From assembly GCA_030622125.1 (NCBI GenBank), contig JAUXGM010000074.1, positions 1-11,287 of the forward strand: a DNA stretch of 11,287 nucleotides, written 5' to 3'. Below, in pieces: positions 1 to 7,392 of this stretch (position 1 is its first letter; the number at the start of each line of letters is the position of its first letter). Source of the stretch: a bacterium. GTDB taxonomy: Bacteria; AUK180. Both the position numbers and the translations under genes were made by a program. The notes under the pieces are model-generated. The model was not told the DNA's origin. It was given only the letters and a program-made list of their open reading frames with translations, and searched no databases.

Positions 1-1823
1 GCGTCCTTACCGTCATTGAATCTAAAACAATAATTAATTATACCATCGACTGTATAGGATATTGGGGAAGAGGTATAAACATATCCAACTCCACCTTTAT
101 AATAATCACTTCCACCGATTTTTGTAAGCGTATGTTTCTCGCCGGATTCATAAATACCGGAATCATCGGCATCGATCCATACCTCAAATTGTGATGTAGG
201 CGCGTTATTATTTTCATCACTATATTTTATCATAAAAGTAAATGTAGTAACCCCAGCAGTGCCAGAATCAGGTTCAACCCCATCGGTAATATATCCGACG
301 GTGCCGATCCAATCAAGTTCTGGAGCATAATTAGTATAACAATAAAGATTTTTTGTTGTTCCATTGGCAGTTGCCATTGGTGTATCTGTGGATGAATATA
401 TCGCAATGGGTGAGGAAATTGAGTAATCTGCATAGGTAGAATCATAATCCTCTATCCAAAATTTATTTACTGTACCGGTATTTGATGTTCCTGCATCACC
501 ATATTGATCAGGATAATGAACACCATTAGCTACATCAAAAACATCAAAATAATAATCACCCCTCGGATTGGATGAAATAAGGTCTGTAATATCAAGGACA
601 ATATCATTTGTAGGGAAAGAATGATTTCCACCTCTTCCATATCTTTCATCAAATTCCACTGTACCTGCAACATCGGTTCTTCGTATTTTTTTTATTACAT
701 CACCTCTTGCTGTGTGAGAAATATTTATTGCCGCCACATATTTCGGCGTATAACCAACTTTATCATAAAAGAAAAATCCCCATTGATAATCAATTTTCTT
801 GATCAATTCATAAGATATATAGTAAAAACCATCCGGAACATTCTCCCATGCATATATGCCTGCACCCCATGAATTTACTACCTTGAATGCACCGGATCTT
901 GTTGTTCCATCTTCCGAATAAGGTCCATAGTTATCGTCGTATCCAACAATTGTTTGAGCATGGTTACAACTTGCCGTATTACTATAAGTATCTTTTGTTA
1001 GAAGATCATTTGCATCAAAATTTGCAAATTCTCCCGCATCAACACAAAATGATACGAGCACCTTGCTGCTGACAAGATTTTTTATGTCATTGACTGCATT
1101 TGCATCAGGAAAATATATATAATAGACCGCACCTCTCAAACTTCTATATTTTATTGCTTCCCTCCAGGCTGCCTCGCTGGGCCAGGAGGTTACCTGACTA
1201 TCATCATAAGGCATCTTTCCCCAAGAACATGCTCCTGATTTATCTAATAAATCAATAGCATCTTGAAATGTAGAGCCATTATCAGCCCCGCTGTTTATTT
1301 GATGATAAACAAAATCGGGACTCATTATTTTTGAATGGTAAGATGAAGGCGTTGGTTGATTGTTTGGAGCATCCCATGATGCACCGGAAAGATCCCAACT
1401 TTGGTCAATTGCTTCTTGAAATGTTTTGATATAATATCCGATTGACCAGCATGTACAGGAACCTTCATATCTTTGATCTCCAACAGGAGGAAAGTAGTTA
1501 GAAGTAGAATTGTCATAAAATACGGGAGCTTTTACTCCTTTCATCAGCGGCAAGATCGATTTTACAACCTTTCCATTTTTTAGCATATTGTTGTATTGTC
1601 CTTCCGTAAGTGGAGCGAATCCGGTGCAATGACCGTCCACAATAACATTATAATTTTTACCGGGTTCATAAACGCCGACTGCATCCTTCATATCCTGGAT
1701 ATCCTTATTTGTAAAATTATCGTAAGTAATGTTAAGATCTCCCTTTACAACCGATCTTTCAACTGAAAAACAGTTTACCGAAAGCATTAAAACAAAAATC
1801 AACAGTAAAAGCTTTTTATTCAT
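1..1823 (-). CDS. Secreted papain-family (C1) cysteine peptidase with C-terminal beta modules, partial
   Basis: The reading frame starts at ATG 1823, after an AGAGGTG ribosome site, and runs 607 codons to the window edge, so the C-terminus is missing. Residues 1-20 form a Sec signal peptide (MNKK, then a Leu/Ile/Val core, likely cut after CFS). The C1 peptidase fold spans about 90-345. It has the oxyanion Gln117 in VGDQ, a GSCTCW motif (Cys123 lies six residues after the Gln, as in papain; Cys125 is an alternative nucleophile), His288 in CNHAQTIVGY and Asn317 in VVNSWG, so a complete Cys-His-Asn set is visible. Residues about 360-475 look like the beta-rich lectin-like domain that follows some bacterial C1 peptidases. 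From about 505 a module contains DGVEPDSGTAG and a calcium-loop-like DADDSGIYESGE, a type often repeated in tandem. The protein probably acts outside the cytoplasm on proteins; its substrate is unknown. The fold assignment is firm, the module names are inference. Confidence 0.85.
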   Translation of the reverse strand, partial: MNKKLLLLIFVLMLSVNCFSVERSVVKGDLNITYDNFTNKDIQDMKDAVGVYEPGKNYNVIVDGHCTGFAPLTEGQYNNMLKNGKVVKSILPLMKGVKAPVFYDNSTSNYFPPVGDQRYEGSCTCWSIGYYIKTFQEAIDQSWDLSGASWDAPNNQPTPSSYHSKIMSPDFVYHQINSGADNGSTFQDAIDLLDKSGACSWGKMPYDDSQVTSWPSEAAWREAIKYRSLRGAVYYIYFPDANAVNDIKNLVSSKVLVSFCVDAGEFANFDANDLLTKDTYSNTASCNHAQTIVGYDDNYGPYSEDGTTRSGAFKVVNSWGAGIYAWENVPDGFYYISYELIKKIDYQWGFFFYDKVGYTPKYVAAINISHTARGDVIKKIRRTDVAGTVEFDERYGRGGNHSFPTNDIVLDITDLISSNPRGDYYFDVFDVANGVHYPDQYGDAGTSNTGTVNKFWIEDYDSTYADYSISSPIAIYSSTDTPMATANGTTKNLYCYTNYAPELDWIGTVGYITDGVEPDSGTAGVTTFTFMIKYSDENNNAPTSQFEVWIDADDSGIYESGEKHTLTKIGGSDYYKGGVGYVYTSSPISYTVDGIINYCFRFNDGKD

Positions 1824-1847
1824 AGCCCACCTCTAAATTATTTCTTA

Positions 1848-1876
1848 ATGATACCAAATTTTTCAAAATAAATCAA
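1848..1876 (-). promoter_or_regulatory. Probable sigma-70 promoter of the C1 peptidase gene
   Basis: On the minus strand TTGATT (1876-1871) and TATCAT (1853-1848) are separated by exactly 17 nt. The -10 lies 24 nt upstream of the ATG at 1823, leaving room for a short leader that contains the AGAGGTG ribosome site (about 1829-1835). No competing promoter was seen between this one and the repeat at 1920-1948. Confidence 0.55.
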
Positions 1877-1919
1877 GAATCTGTTTTTCCTAGTTTTTTG
1901 CGAAATAAGAAATATAATT

Positions 1920-1948
1920 ACCACAGAGCACGCGGAGCACACTGAGTT
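1920..1948. repeat. Period-9 dispersed repeat of the CACAGAG/CGGAG type
   Basis: After ACCA-type lead bases there are three 9-nt units: CACAGAGCA (1922-1930), CGCGGAGCA (1931-1939) and CACTGAGTT (1940-1948). It is followed by an A-rich stretch (about 1949-1980). The layout, a CC lead then 9-nt units with a constant core and two variable bases, is the same as in the element starting at 1991, but the core differs. I recognise this sort of sequence as an intergenic repeat in many draft genomes. Its function is unknown. Confidence 0.6.
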
Positions 1949-1990
1949 AAAAAAAGAAGAAATAAAAGAAAAAAAAATAATATAATTTAT

Positions 1991-2231
1991 TTAACCACGG
2001 ATTGTACGGATTACACGGATTTCAAAGTCTTTTAAATTTTCAGTTTAAGTGATTTTACTAAATCACTTTTCATTAAATCCTTTTTTTAAAGTAGAAAATT
2101 AATTTTCTCCTAATTAAAAAGATTTCGAATAATGAAATTTCATTTCATAACTGAAAATTTAAAGATGAATTCTAAAGATTTTTCTGATTTTAATAATTTT
2201 AATCTGTCAAATCTGTCTAATCTGTGGTTAA
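1991..2231. repeat. 241-bp inverted-repeat element (MITE-like), complete copy
   Basis: The element starts TTAACCACGG and ends GTGGTTAA. Its 31-nt termini are imperfect inverted repeats (24 of 31 positions match), each built of three 9-nt units: ACGGATTNN on the left, ACAGATTNN on the right read inward. A second inverted block, TTTAAATTTTCAGTT, lies at 2031-2045 and, inverted, at 2149-2163. The core has a perfect 9-bp hairpin with a 4-nt loop (2047-2068), the palindrome AGAAAATTAATTTTCT (2093-2108) and the palindrome AATGAAATTTCATT (2131-2144). It has no coding capacity. A related copy begins at 11175. The TTAA at both ends could be part of the element or a target duplication. The rest of the gap 1824-2320 holds the peptidase promoter, the repeat at 1920 and, at 2261-2295, a possible further degenerate relative. 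Confidence 0.8.
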
Positions 2232-2320
2232 TACTCTTACTTTTATGGGTGAAAGAAAATTCCCGTCATCCTAAATCCTGTGTTATTAGTGGTTTAAAAT
2301 TTCGCAAATGCCTCTTTTCC

Positions 2321-3562
2321 TTATTCATATCGCAAAGCATCCATCGGGGTTGTTTTGCCGGCTTTTATTGCAGGATAAAGTCCCGATACTATGCCGACAA
2401 TAATTGCGAATAAAAGTCCAATAGCTACAATAAATATATTTAATGAGACGGTTATTTCTATTGACCTAAGTGCAAAAATAGTAGCAACAATTCCTATAAT
2501 TGCTCCGATAAACCCGCCAAAAAGTGATAGAATGGTTGATTCCATTAAAAATTGTAATTTTATATCATTTGTTGTAGCACCGATTGCCTTTTTTAATCCT
2601 ATTTCCCGAATCCTTTCTTTTATGGTAGCAAGCATAATATTTGTAATCCCAATTCCTCCGACCACAAGTGAAATTATGGAAATGAGCCCAAGAATAAAAT
2701 TCCACATTCTTTGGGTTTTTTGGAATTCTTCAATGTTTTCCGCCCTACTTTCAAGTGTAAAATCCTCAGTACCGCGCCTTGTTATGAGAATATTTTTAAT
2801 TTTTGTTTCTATCTTTTCGTTGAGAGCATCGTTTTTTATGACATCATCATCTAATCGGTATGAGAGGGTAATTTTTTTATTTCCACTTAGTCGTAATATC
2901 ATTGTTCTAAGAGGAATAACAATTACGGAATTACGCCATTCTGTCCATCGGCTATGACCGCGGCGCCCTGATTCAATTTCCTTTAATCTACCGATAACCC
3001 TAAAATTTTTGCCTTTTAATTTTATTGTTTTACCAATACAATTGGGTGAGTCAAAAAACCGTTTCGCAATATATGCTCCAATAATACAGACCTTTTCGCC
3101 ATACTGTTCATCATCCGAAACAAACAGCCGTCCCTGTTCTATTTTATAATCTTCATCTAAAAGATAATTGTTCATTGCTCCGACAATTCTTGTTTCCTTT
3201 TTATTTTTTCTTGTTTTTACCGAACCGTATACCGATTGATTCGGACTTATCTGATATATCTTTTTTAACTTTGCATCTTTTATTGCAAGATAGTCGTAGT
3301 AAGATATGCCGTACTCCTTTGAATGGATAGTCTCGCCTTTTGCAATACGAGAAGGTGGTAGATAAGAAATAGTAACTCGATTTACCCATCTTTTCATCCA
3401 TTGTGCACTTCTTTTTTGTCCGGCGCTTATAAGTGTGAACATAACTATAAGTGATGAAACACCAAGAATTATTCCGAGAATGGTCAAAAAAGATCTCATC
3501 TTATTTATAATGATCTCTCTTATACCCTCATTAATGATTTCTGACAAAATAGTAATTTTCAC
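2321..3562 (-). CDS. MacB/FtsX-family ABC transporter permease
   Basis: The 413-residue protein has the MacB-type permease layout. A cytoplasmic start with NKMRSFLTILGIILGV leads into the first membrane helix (about 25-45). An extracytoplasmic MacB_PCD-like domain follows (about 50-285), then an FtsX domain with three helices (about 288-310, 339-364, 375-397) that includes ATIKERIREIGLKKAIGA and ends in YPAIKAGKTTPMDALRYE. The start is GTG 3562, which overlaps the ispD stop as GTGA and lacks a good ribosome site, so translational coupling is likely. No ATP-binding subunit or membrane-fusion partner is encoded here, so the partner must lie elsewhere. Known relatives export macrolides, peptides or lipoproteins or act in envelope stress; the substrate here cannot be read. 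It is the last gene of the radA operon and no clear hairpin-plus-T terminator follows it. Confidence 0.88.
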   Translation of the reverse strand: MKITILSEIINEGIREIIINKMRSFLTILGIILGVSSLIVMFTLISAGQKRSAQWMKRWVNRVTISYLPPSRIAKGETIHSKEYGISYYDYLAIKDAKLKKIYQISPNQSVYGSVKTRKNKKETRIVGAMNNYLLDEDYKIEQGRLFVSDDEQYGEKVCIIGAYIAKRFFDSPNCIGKTIKLKGKNFRVIGRLKEIESGRRGHSRWTEWRNSVIVIPLRTMILRLSGNKKITLSYRLDDDVIKNDALNEKIETKIKNILITRRGTEDFTLESRAENIEEFQKTQRMWNFILGLISIISLVVGGIGITNIMLATIKERIREIGLKKAIGATTNDIKLQFLMESTILSLFGGFIGAIIGIVATIFALRSIEITVSLNIFIVAIGLLFAIIVGIVSGLYPAIKAGKTTPMDALRYE

Positions 3563-4212
3563 TTAATTATTTTCACCATATCCATATAATCGGAAAGATA
3601 GGTTATCTTAAAATTCAATCTATCTCCTACTATGAGATGTATTTTTAAACCAAGCTTTTCCAATATAACACCTTCATCGGTAATATCCTGCATCTCTTTA
3701 CCATTATACTCAATAATCCTTCTCAATATTTCGCCGTTAAATCCCTGCGGGGTTTGTATTTGATAAATATCTTTCCTTTCAATTGTTTTTGTTTCATTTT
3801 CATTATACAATCGCAAAGTATCGGTAACCTTTATAGCAGGAAAACAGTTTCCATTTTTTTCCGTTTCTTCTATTATTTTTTCAACCAGATCCTTTTTTAT
3901 GTTCGGCCTTGCCGCATCATGAACAAGTATAATATCGTTTACTTCCGGTTTTACGGTATAGTATGCTGAAACAAGTGAAGCAAATCTTATATCTCCGGCA
4001 GTTGCCATATAAATGCCGGTAATGTTTTCTTCCTTTATTTTTTTCATCTTTTTACTATCGGCAACAACAACAATATCATCAAAGACATTAAATTCAATTA
4101 TATTTTTCAAGACATAAGTAAAAACAAGTTCATTCCCAAACATCATCATTAGTTTGTCATTGCCAAAACGTTTAGCGGCACCACCGGCGAGTAAATAAAG
4201 TATTTTTCTCAT
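3559..4212 (-). CDS. ispD: 2-C-methyl-D-erythritol 4-phosphate cytidylyltransferase
   Basis: This enzyme joins CTP and 2-C-methyl-D-erythritol 4-phosphate to give CDP-methylerythritol in the non-mevalonate isoprenoid pathway. At 217 residues the length is normal. Visible motifs are the nucleotide-binding LLAGGAAKRFGNDK (Arg15, Lys20; the loop between them is shorter than in the E. coli enzyme), VHDAARP, KVTDTLR, the TPQGF signature and ITDEGVILEKLG, ending with GDRLNFKIT. The usual RQDSV-like segment reads GDIRFASLVSAY, a mild divergence. The ATG overlaps the disA stop by 4 bp (ATGA), with a weak GAGGG site about 10 nt upstream. ispF, often adjacent, is absent. radA-disA-ispD linkage is known in Bacillus, which supports the call. 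Confidence 0.93.
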   Translation of the reverse strand: MRKILYLLAGGAAKRFGNDKLMMMFGNELVFTYVLKNIIEFNVFDDIVVVADSKKMKKIKEENITGIYMATAGDIRFASLVSAYYTVKPEVNDIILVHDAARPNIKKDLVEKIIEETEKNGNCFPAIKVTDTLRLYNENETKTIERKDIYQIQTPQGFNGEILRRIIEYNGKEMQDITDEGVILEKLGLKIHLIVGDRLNFKITYLSDYMDMVKIIK

Positions 4213-5309
4213 AATATATTATCCCTCAATTTTAACATCTCTTCTTTAATAAGGGAAGCTCTGACATCGCCAACGCCTTCTACTTCTACAAGTTCCTTTT
4301 GCGATGCTGCAAATATCTTCTGAAAACTTGGAAATTTTTCAATAATCTTTTCTATTGTATTTTCAGGAATCTTCGGGATCTTTAACAGCATTCTATATCC
4401 TCTTGGTTCGACTCTTTTTTCCAGGGTTACAAGTGTTTTTTGATAACCCAATACCGAAAGAATATTCAAGGGCTCAAGGTAGTTGAATTTAGCAAACATA
4501 TCAAAGATATTTATAATGTCATCTTCCGGAATTTTATTTTCATCTGTAATATAATCCCTTATAAGATATACACCATCTTTAATTTCTTGAGATAATTCAT
4601 CAATTCTCATTTTTAAAAGTCTGCCTGCTTCTCCAAGTTCTATGATCTTTCTTTCTATGAGCCAGAGTATTTTCTTTAATTTAAGATACTGTAATATACC
4701 ATTAACTATGTCTTGAAGTGTTGTCGTACCCTTAATCTCAGATATGGTGATAGCACTGTATCTATCAGATAGTTTCTTTATGTAATGTTCATAGGTTATC
4801 ACTGCTTGTGATGCTTCGGCAAGTAGTTCCGGAATATATTTTAAGGAATATTTTATGTTTTTGAAGAACAATGTAACAACATTTCTCTTTTTTGAGATCG
4901 CAAGAACCGAAAGTCCTGTTTCTTTCGCAAACCTTTCGGCAACCCGATGTCTTGTGCCTGTTTCAGTAGATTTCGCTAATGTGGACGGATGTAAATGAAC
5001 ATTGCTATAGAGTATCTTATCGGCATTTTTTGTAAGGACTAATGCCCCATCCATTTTTGATAATTCATAAAGTCCGGTCGGGGTAAAATCCTTATTATGT
5101 TCAAAACCGATCTCCATAATACCTTTTTTCTTGGGAAAGCCAAGTACGATCAATCCGCCTAATTTTGCCTGAACAATATAATCAATACCTGTTCTTAGCG
5201 GCATTCCGGGAGCAATTAGTTGAATCACCTTCTTAAATTCTTCGTCCACCGCTATATTTTTGCTGTACCGCTCTAACTCGGACATCCATTCAATAAATCT
5301 ATCATCCAT
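4209..5309 (-). CDS. disA: DNA-integrity scanning diadenylate cyclase DisA
   Basis: DisA condenses two ATP into cyclic di-AMP and scans DNA for branched structures. The 366 residues match the family length. The N-terminal DAC domain (about 1-145) has the catalytic KMDGALVL (Asp87-Gly88-Ala89) and the ATP-binding GTRHRVAERFAKETG (Arg120-His121-Arg122), both intact, so activity is expected. A helical linker follows, and the C-terminal helix-hairpin-helix DNA-binding region (about 315-366) contains ELVEVEGVGDVRASLIKEEM. The ATG at 5309 lies 2 nt after the radA stop, with a GAGGG ribosome site 9 nt upstream. Co-transcription with radA agrees with the known RadA-DisA relationship, in which RadA can modulate DisA. 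No c-di-AMP phosphodiesterase or riboswitch is visible in the window. Confidence 0.96.
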   Translation of the reverse strand: MDDRFIEWMSELERYSKNIAVDEEFKKVIQLIAPGMPLRTGIDYIVQAKLGGLIVLGFPKKKGIMEIGFEHNKDFTPTGLYELSKMDGALVLTKNADKILYSNVHLHPSTLAKSTETGTRHRVAERFAKETGLSVLAISKKRNVVTLFFKNIKYSLKYIPELLAEASQAVITYEHYIKKLSDRYSAITISEIKGTTTLQDIVNGILQYLKLKKILWLIERKIIELGEAGRLLKMRIDELSQEIKDGVYLIRDYITDENKIPEDDIINIFDMFAKFNYLEPLNILSVLGYQKTLVTLEKRVEPRGYRMLLKIPKIPENTIEKIIEKFPSFQKIFAASQKELVEVEGVGDVRASLIKEEMLKLRDNIL

Positions 5310-5311
5310 AA

Positions 5312-6649
5312 TTATATACCCTCGATTAAATTTTTTATATTGTGAATACTTTTAATATGTGTTTTGTTTTTTAATTCTCCGGCATTGGATTTTGGAATAA
5401 AAAAATTGTCAAACCCAAGTTTTTTCGCCTGTTTTATTCTCTGTCCGATCTTTGTAACACTTCTAACCTCTCCCGTTAAACCAACCTCACCCACGATGAC
5501 GGCATTGGGATTAAGTTTTTTATCTCTGAATGAAGAAAGTATCGCTGCTATGATCGCAAGATCAAGTGAGGTTTCCCTAACCTTTATACCGCCGATCACA
5601 TTAACGAATATATCTTCATTTGAAAGGAAAAATCCGCCGATCTTTTCAAGAAGTGAAATCAGCATAAAAACCCGTTGTTGATCATATCCGATCGTTAATC
5701 GTTTTGGTATCCCGAATTTTGACGGTGTTACAAGTGCTTGAATCTCAACAAGTATTGATCTGGAGCCTTCGTTTATAATCGATATTACCGTTCCGCTTGA
5801 ATCTTTCGGACGTTCAGAAAGGAGGTATGAAGACGGATCCAATATCTCGGAAAGTCCCGATTCTTTCATTTCAAAAAGACCGATCTCCTGAGTTGATCCA
5901 AATCGATTTTTCATCGGACGGATCATTCTAAATTGGTGGTATCTATCGCCTTCAAAATACAAGACCGCATCAACCATATGTTCAAGTGTTTTTGGACCGG
6001 CGGATATGCCTTCTTTTGTTACATGCCCTACAATAATGGATGGGATCTTATGGGATTTTGAAAATTCTATTATCCTGTAAGCTACTTCTCTTACCTGCGA
6101 TACGGTTCCCGGAGATGATTGTAGAGAAGAGGAATAAGTAGATTGAACTGAATCCAATATTACTATTTCCGGCTTTTCTTCTCTCAATGTTCCTATGATC
6201 GCTTCTATTTCCGTTTCAGACATAAAATAAATATTTAAGGAATCAATATGCAATCTATTCGCTCTTATCTTTTGCTGTTCAAGTGATTCCTCCGCCGAAA
6301 TATAAGCAACTTTTCTTCCTTTCTTTCCGAGTTCATTAGCGATTTGCATCAAGATCGTTGATTTACCGATACCGGGCTCTCCCGCAAGAAGGACAACCTC
6401 ACCGGGAACAAAACCTCCGCCAAGAACACGATCAAATTCCGGTATCTCAGTTTTAGTTCTTTCATATTTAAGTTTTTCTATTTTATCAAGTGTGTAAAAT
6501 TCCCCCTGCCTTTTATTTATTTTTTGCCGAGGACCTACTTTTTCTTCAACAAAACTGTTCCACGCTTCACAACTTGGACACTGTCCGAGCCATTTAGAAG
6601 AGATATAGCCGCAATTTTGACAGACGAACTGATTTTTGATCTTCTTCAT
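5312..6649 (-). CDS. radA: DNA repair protein RadA (Sms)
   Basis: RadA is a RecA-like ATPase/helicase that processes recombination branches. The 445-residue protein is full length. It has an N-terminal zinc finger (Cys10, Cys13, Cys24, Cys27), a RecA core with Walker A GEPGIGKST (90-98) and Walker B EIVILD (161-166), the RadA-specific KNRFG (247-251), and a C-terminal Lon-protease-like domain (about 325-445) with GEVGLTGEVRSV. That last domain lacks an obvious catalytic Ser-Lys pair, as is normal for RadA. The start fits the family, because the zinc finger begins at residue 10. There is no Shine-Dalgarno site; a perfect promoter ends 5 nt before the ATG, so the mRNA may be leaderless. It is the first gene of the radA-disA-ispD-permease operon. 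Confidence 0.97.
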   Translation of the reverse strand: MKKIKNQFVCQNCGYISSKWLGQCPSCEAWNSFVEEKVGPRQKINKRQGEFYTLDKIEKLKYERTKTEIPEFDRVLGGGFVPGEVVLLAGEPGIGKSTILMQIANELGKKGRKVAYISAEESLEQQKIRANRLHIDSLNIYFMSETEIEAIIGTLREEKPEIVILDSVQSTYSSSLQSSPGTVSQVREVAYRIIEFSKSHKIPSIIVGHVTKEGISAGPKTLEHMVDAVLYFEGDRYHQFRMIRPMKNRFGSTQEIGLFEMKESGLSEILDPSSYLLSERPKDSSGTVISIINEGSRSILVEIQALVTPSKFGIPKRLTIGYDQQRVFMLISLLEKIGGFFLSNEDIFVNVIGGIKVRETSLDLAIIAAILSSFRDKKLNPNAVIVGEVGLTGEVRSVTKIGQRIKQAKKLGFDNFFIPKSNAGELKNKTHIKSIHNIKNLIEGI

Positions 6650-6654
6650 ATTTA

Positions 6655-6683
6655 ATTATATCAAAATCGATAGTTATTGTCAA
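6655..6683 (-). promoter_or_regulatory. Consensus sigma-70 promoter of the radA operon, leaderless configuration
   Basis: The minus strand reads TTGACA (6683-6678), 17 nt, then TATAAT (6660-6655), a perfect match to consensus at optimal spacing. Only 5 nt (TAAAT) separate the -10 from the radA ATG at 6649. Transcription should therefore start at or within about 2 nt of the start codon, giving a leaderless or nearly leaderless message. There is no room for a Shine-Dalgarno site. Confidence 0.8.
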
Positions 6684-6934
6684 TTTTTTCGCTTATCTTT
6701 TTTATTATTTTCTATCATAGTGTAAAGCCGGCGCTAAAAAATTCTATCGGGGGAGCAATTATCGGTATATCAATTCTTGTGCTGGAAAAATTTTGTTTAT
6801 TATTTAAATTGTTTGAACATTTACCTAAAATAATAATTGGTTTTTTCCCCTTCCTAATGATTGTTTACTTTATAACTTTAATTAATTTCTTTATCAATTT
6901 TTACCGTGAAATAATTCCATTTGAAGAAAATTAA
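6677..6934 (+). pseudogene. Fragment of a membrane protein, possibly YihY/BrkB-like C-terminus
   Basis: This open stretch has protein-like character but no credible start: an in-frame TAG lies at 6671-6673, the only early start is a TTG inside the radA -35 region, and there is no ribosome site. It encodes hydrophobic helices (FSLIFFIIFYHSV, then GGAIIGISILVL, then IIIGFFPFLMIVYFITLINF) separated by EKFCLLFKLFEHLPK, ending REIIPFEEN. The arrangement, Gly-Ala near a first helix, Lys-Phe-x-x-x-x-Phe, then a Tyr-containing last helix, recalls the C-terminal third of the YihY/BrkB (formerly RNase BN) family. That resemblance is weak and from memory. The best reading is a gene remnant whose 5' part was lost at the radA promoter. 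It could instead be a chance open frame. Confidence 0.3.
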
Positions 6935-6955
6935 AGTTCCAGTTGTTAACCCATT

Positions 6956-7014
6956 TGTCATTCTGAGGGATTTATCAGCCGATTATTCAAATTCCGGTTT
7001 ATCGGAAAGAATCC
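6956..7014. repeat. Degenerate TGTCATTCTGAG...GAATCC dispersed repeat
   Basis: The segment starts TGTCATTCTGAGGGATTT and ends GGAAAGAATCC. It has an internal CCGAT/ATCGG inverted pair around an AT-rich loop. It resembles the widespread intergenic TGTCATTCTGAG...GAAGAATC repeats of many genomes, here diverged. Open frames running through it are best treated as non-coding. Confidence 0.45.
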
Positions 7015-7044
7015 ATCCGTTCTTATTATTCTTCATTTATCCCG

Positions 7045-7077
7045 TTATTATGAGGATTTTGAAAAAATCCGTAATAA
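7045..7077. other. Imperfect inverted repeat (hairpin)
   Basis: TTATTA (7045-7050), a 3-nt bulge and GGATTTT (7054-7060) pair, across a GAA loop, with AAAATCC (7064-7070), G and TAATAA (7072-7077). The stem has 13 pairs with an internal bulge. It lacks a T-run directly after the stem, so it does not look like a typical intrinsic terminator. It may be part of the surrounding repeat debris. Confidence 0.4.
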
Positions 7078-7226
7078 TCTCATTCTTTTCTTTTATTTTT
7101 CTTTTAAAAATGGGGACGGTGGTTGCAAAAGTAGAAAAATTGCCAAAGAAACCAATATAATAAGATTTAGTGTAAATGGGTTTATGAGTAGATGAGGAAA
7201 TAAAGATTTGAGAAAAAATGAACAAA

Positions 7227-7276
7227 TGGATTCGTGCCGGAGTTTATCCCGCACTTGATGCGGGGCAGGAATGACA
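7227..7276. repeat. TGGATTC...GGAATGACA dispersed repeat with CCCGCA hairpin
   Basis: The unit runs from TGGATTCGTGCCGG to GGAATGACA. Its core is a perfect hairpin, CCCGCA (7248-7253), loop CTTGA, TGCGGG (7259-7264), and it is clearly richer in G+C than its surroundings. Similar units, GGATTC...GCGGG...GGAATGACA, are scattered intergenically in many bacteria. No gene is associated with it here. Confidence 0.55.
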
Positions 7277-7304
7277 ATACCGATAGAAATTTAGGAAAAT
7301 TAAT

Positions 7305-7376
7305 GAGATTCCTACGGAAACTTTGTTTCCTTTGAATGACAAGAGGAAAGAAATGAGATTGCCACGCCCTAAACGG
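7305..7376. repeat. GAGATT...GAATGACA repeat unit plus a truncated second unit
   Basis: The first unit starts GAGATTCC at 7305, contains a hairpin GGAAAC (7316-7321), loop TTT, GTTTCC (7325-7330), and ends GAATGACA (7334-7341). A second GAGATTGCCACG unit starts at 7355 and fades after about 20 nt. Both look like relatives of the TGTCATTC...GAATCTC repeat in reverse orientation. The stretch 6935-7560 as a whole contains only such repeats and AT-rich filler; I see no gene in it. Confidence 0.45.
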
Positions 7377-7392
7377 GACACACCAAAAAAAA

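Noticed and set aside
1920-2231. CRISPR array
   Set aside because: The regular units are only 9 nt with two variable bases, without 20-40-nt spacers, and no cas genes are present.
2132-2413. Plus-strand open frame of 93 codons
   Set aside because: It begins inside the inverted-repeat element and ends antisense to the MacB-type permease gene, so it is a composite of repeat and antisense sequence.
2391-2957. Plus-strand open frame of 188 codons
   Set aside because: It lies wholly antisense to the well-supported MacB/FtsX permease frame and resembles no family.
6921-7160. Plus-strand open frame of 79 codons
   Set aside because: It starts at a TTG without a ribosome site, runs through the TGTCATTCTGAG-type repeat and a hairpin, and has no protein-like pattern.
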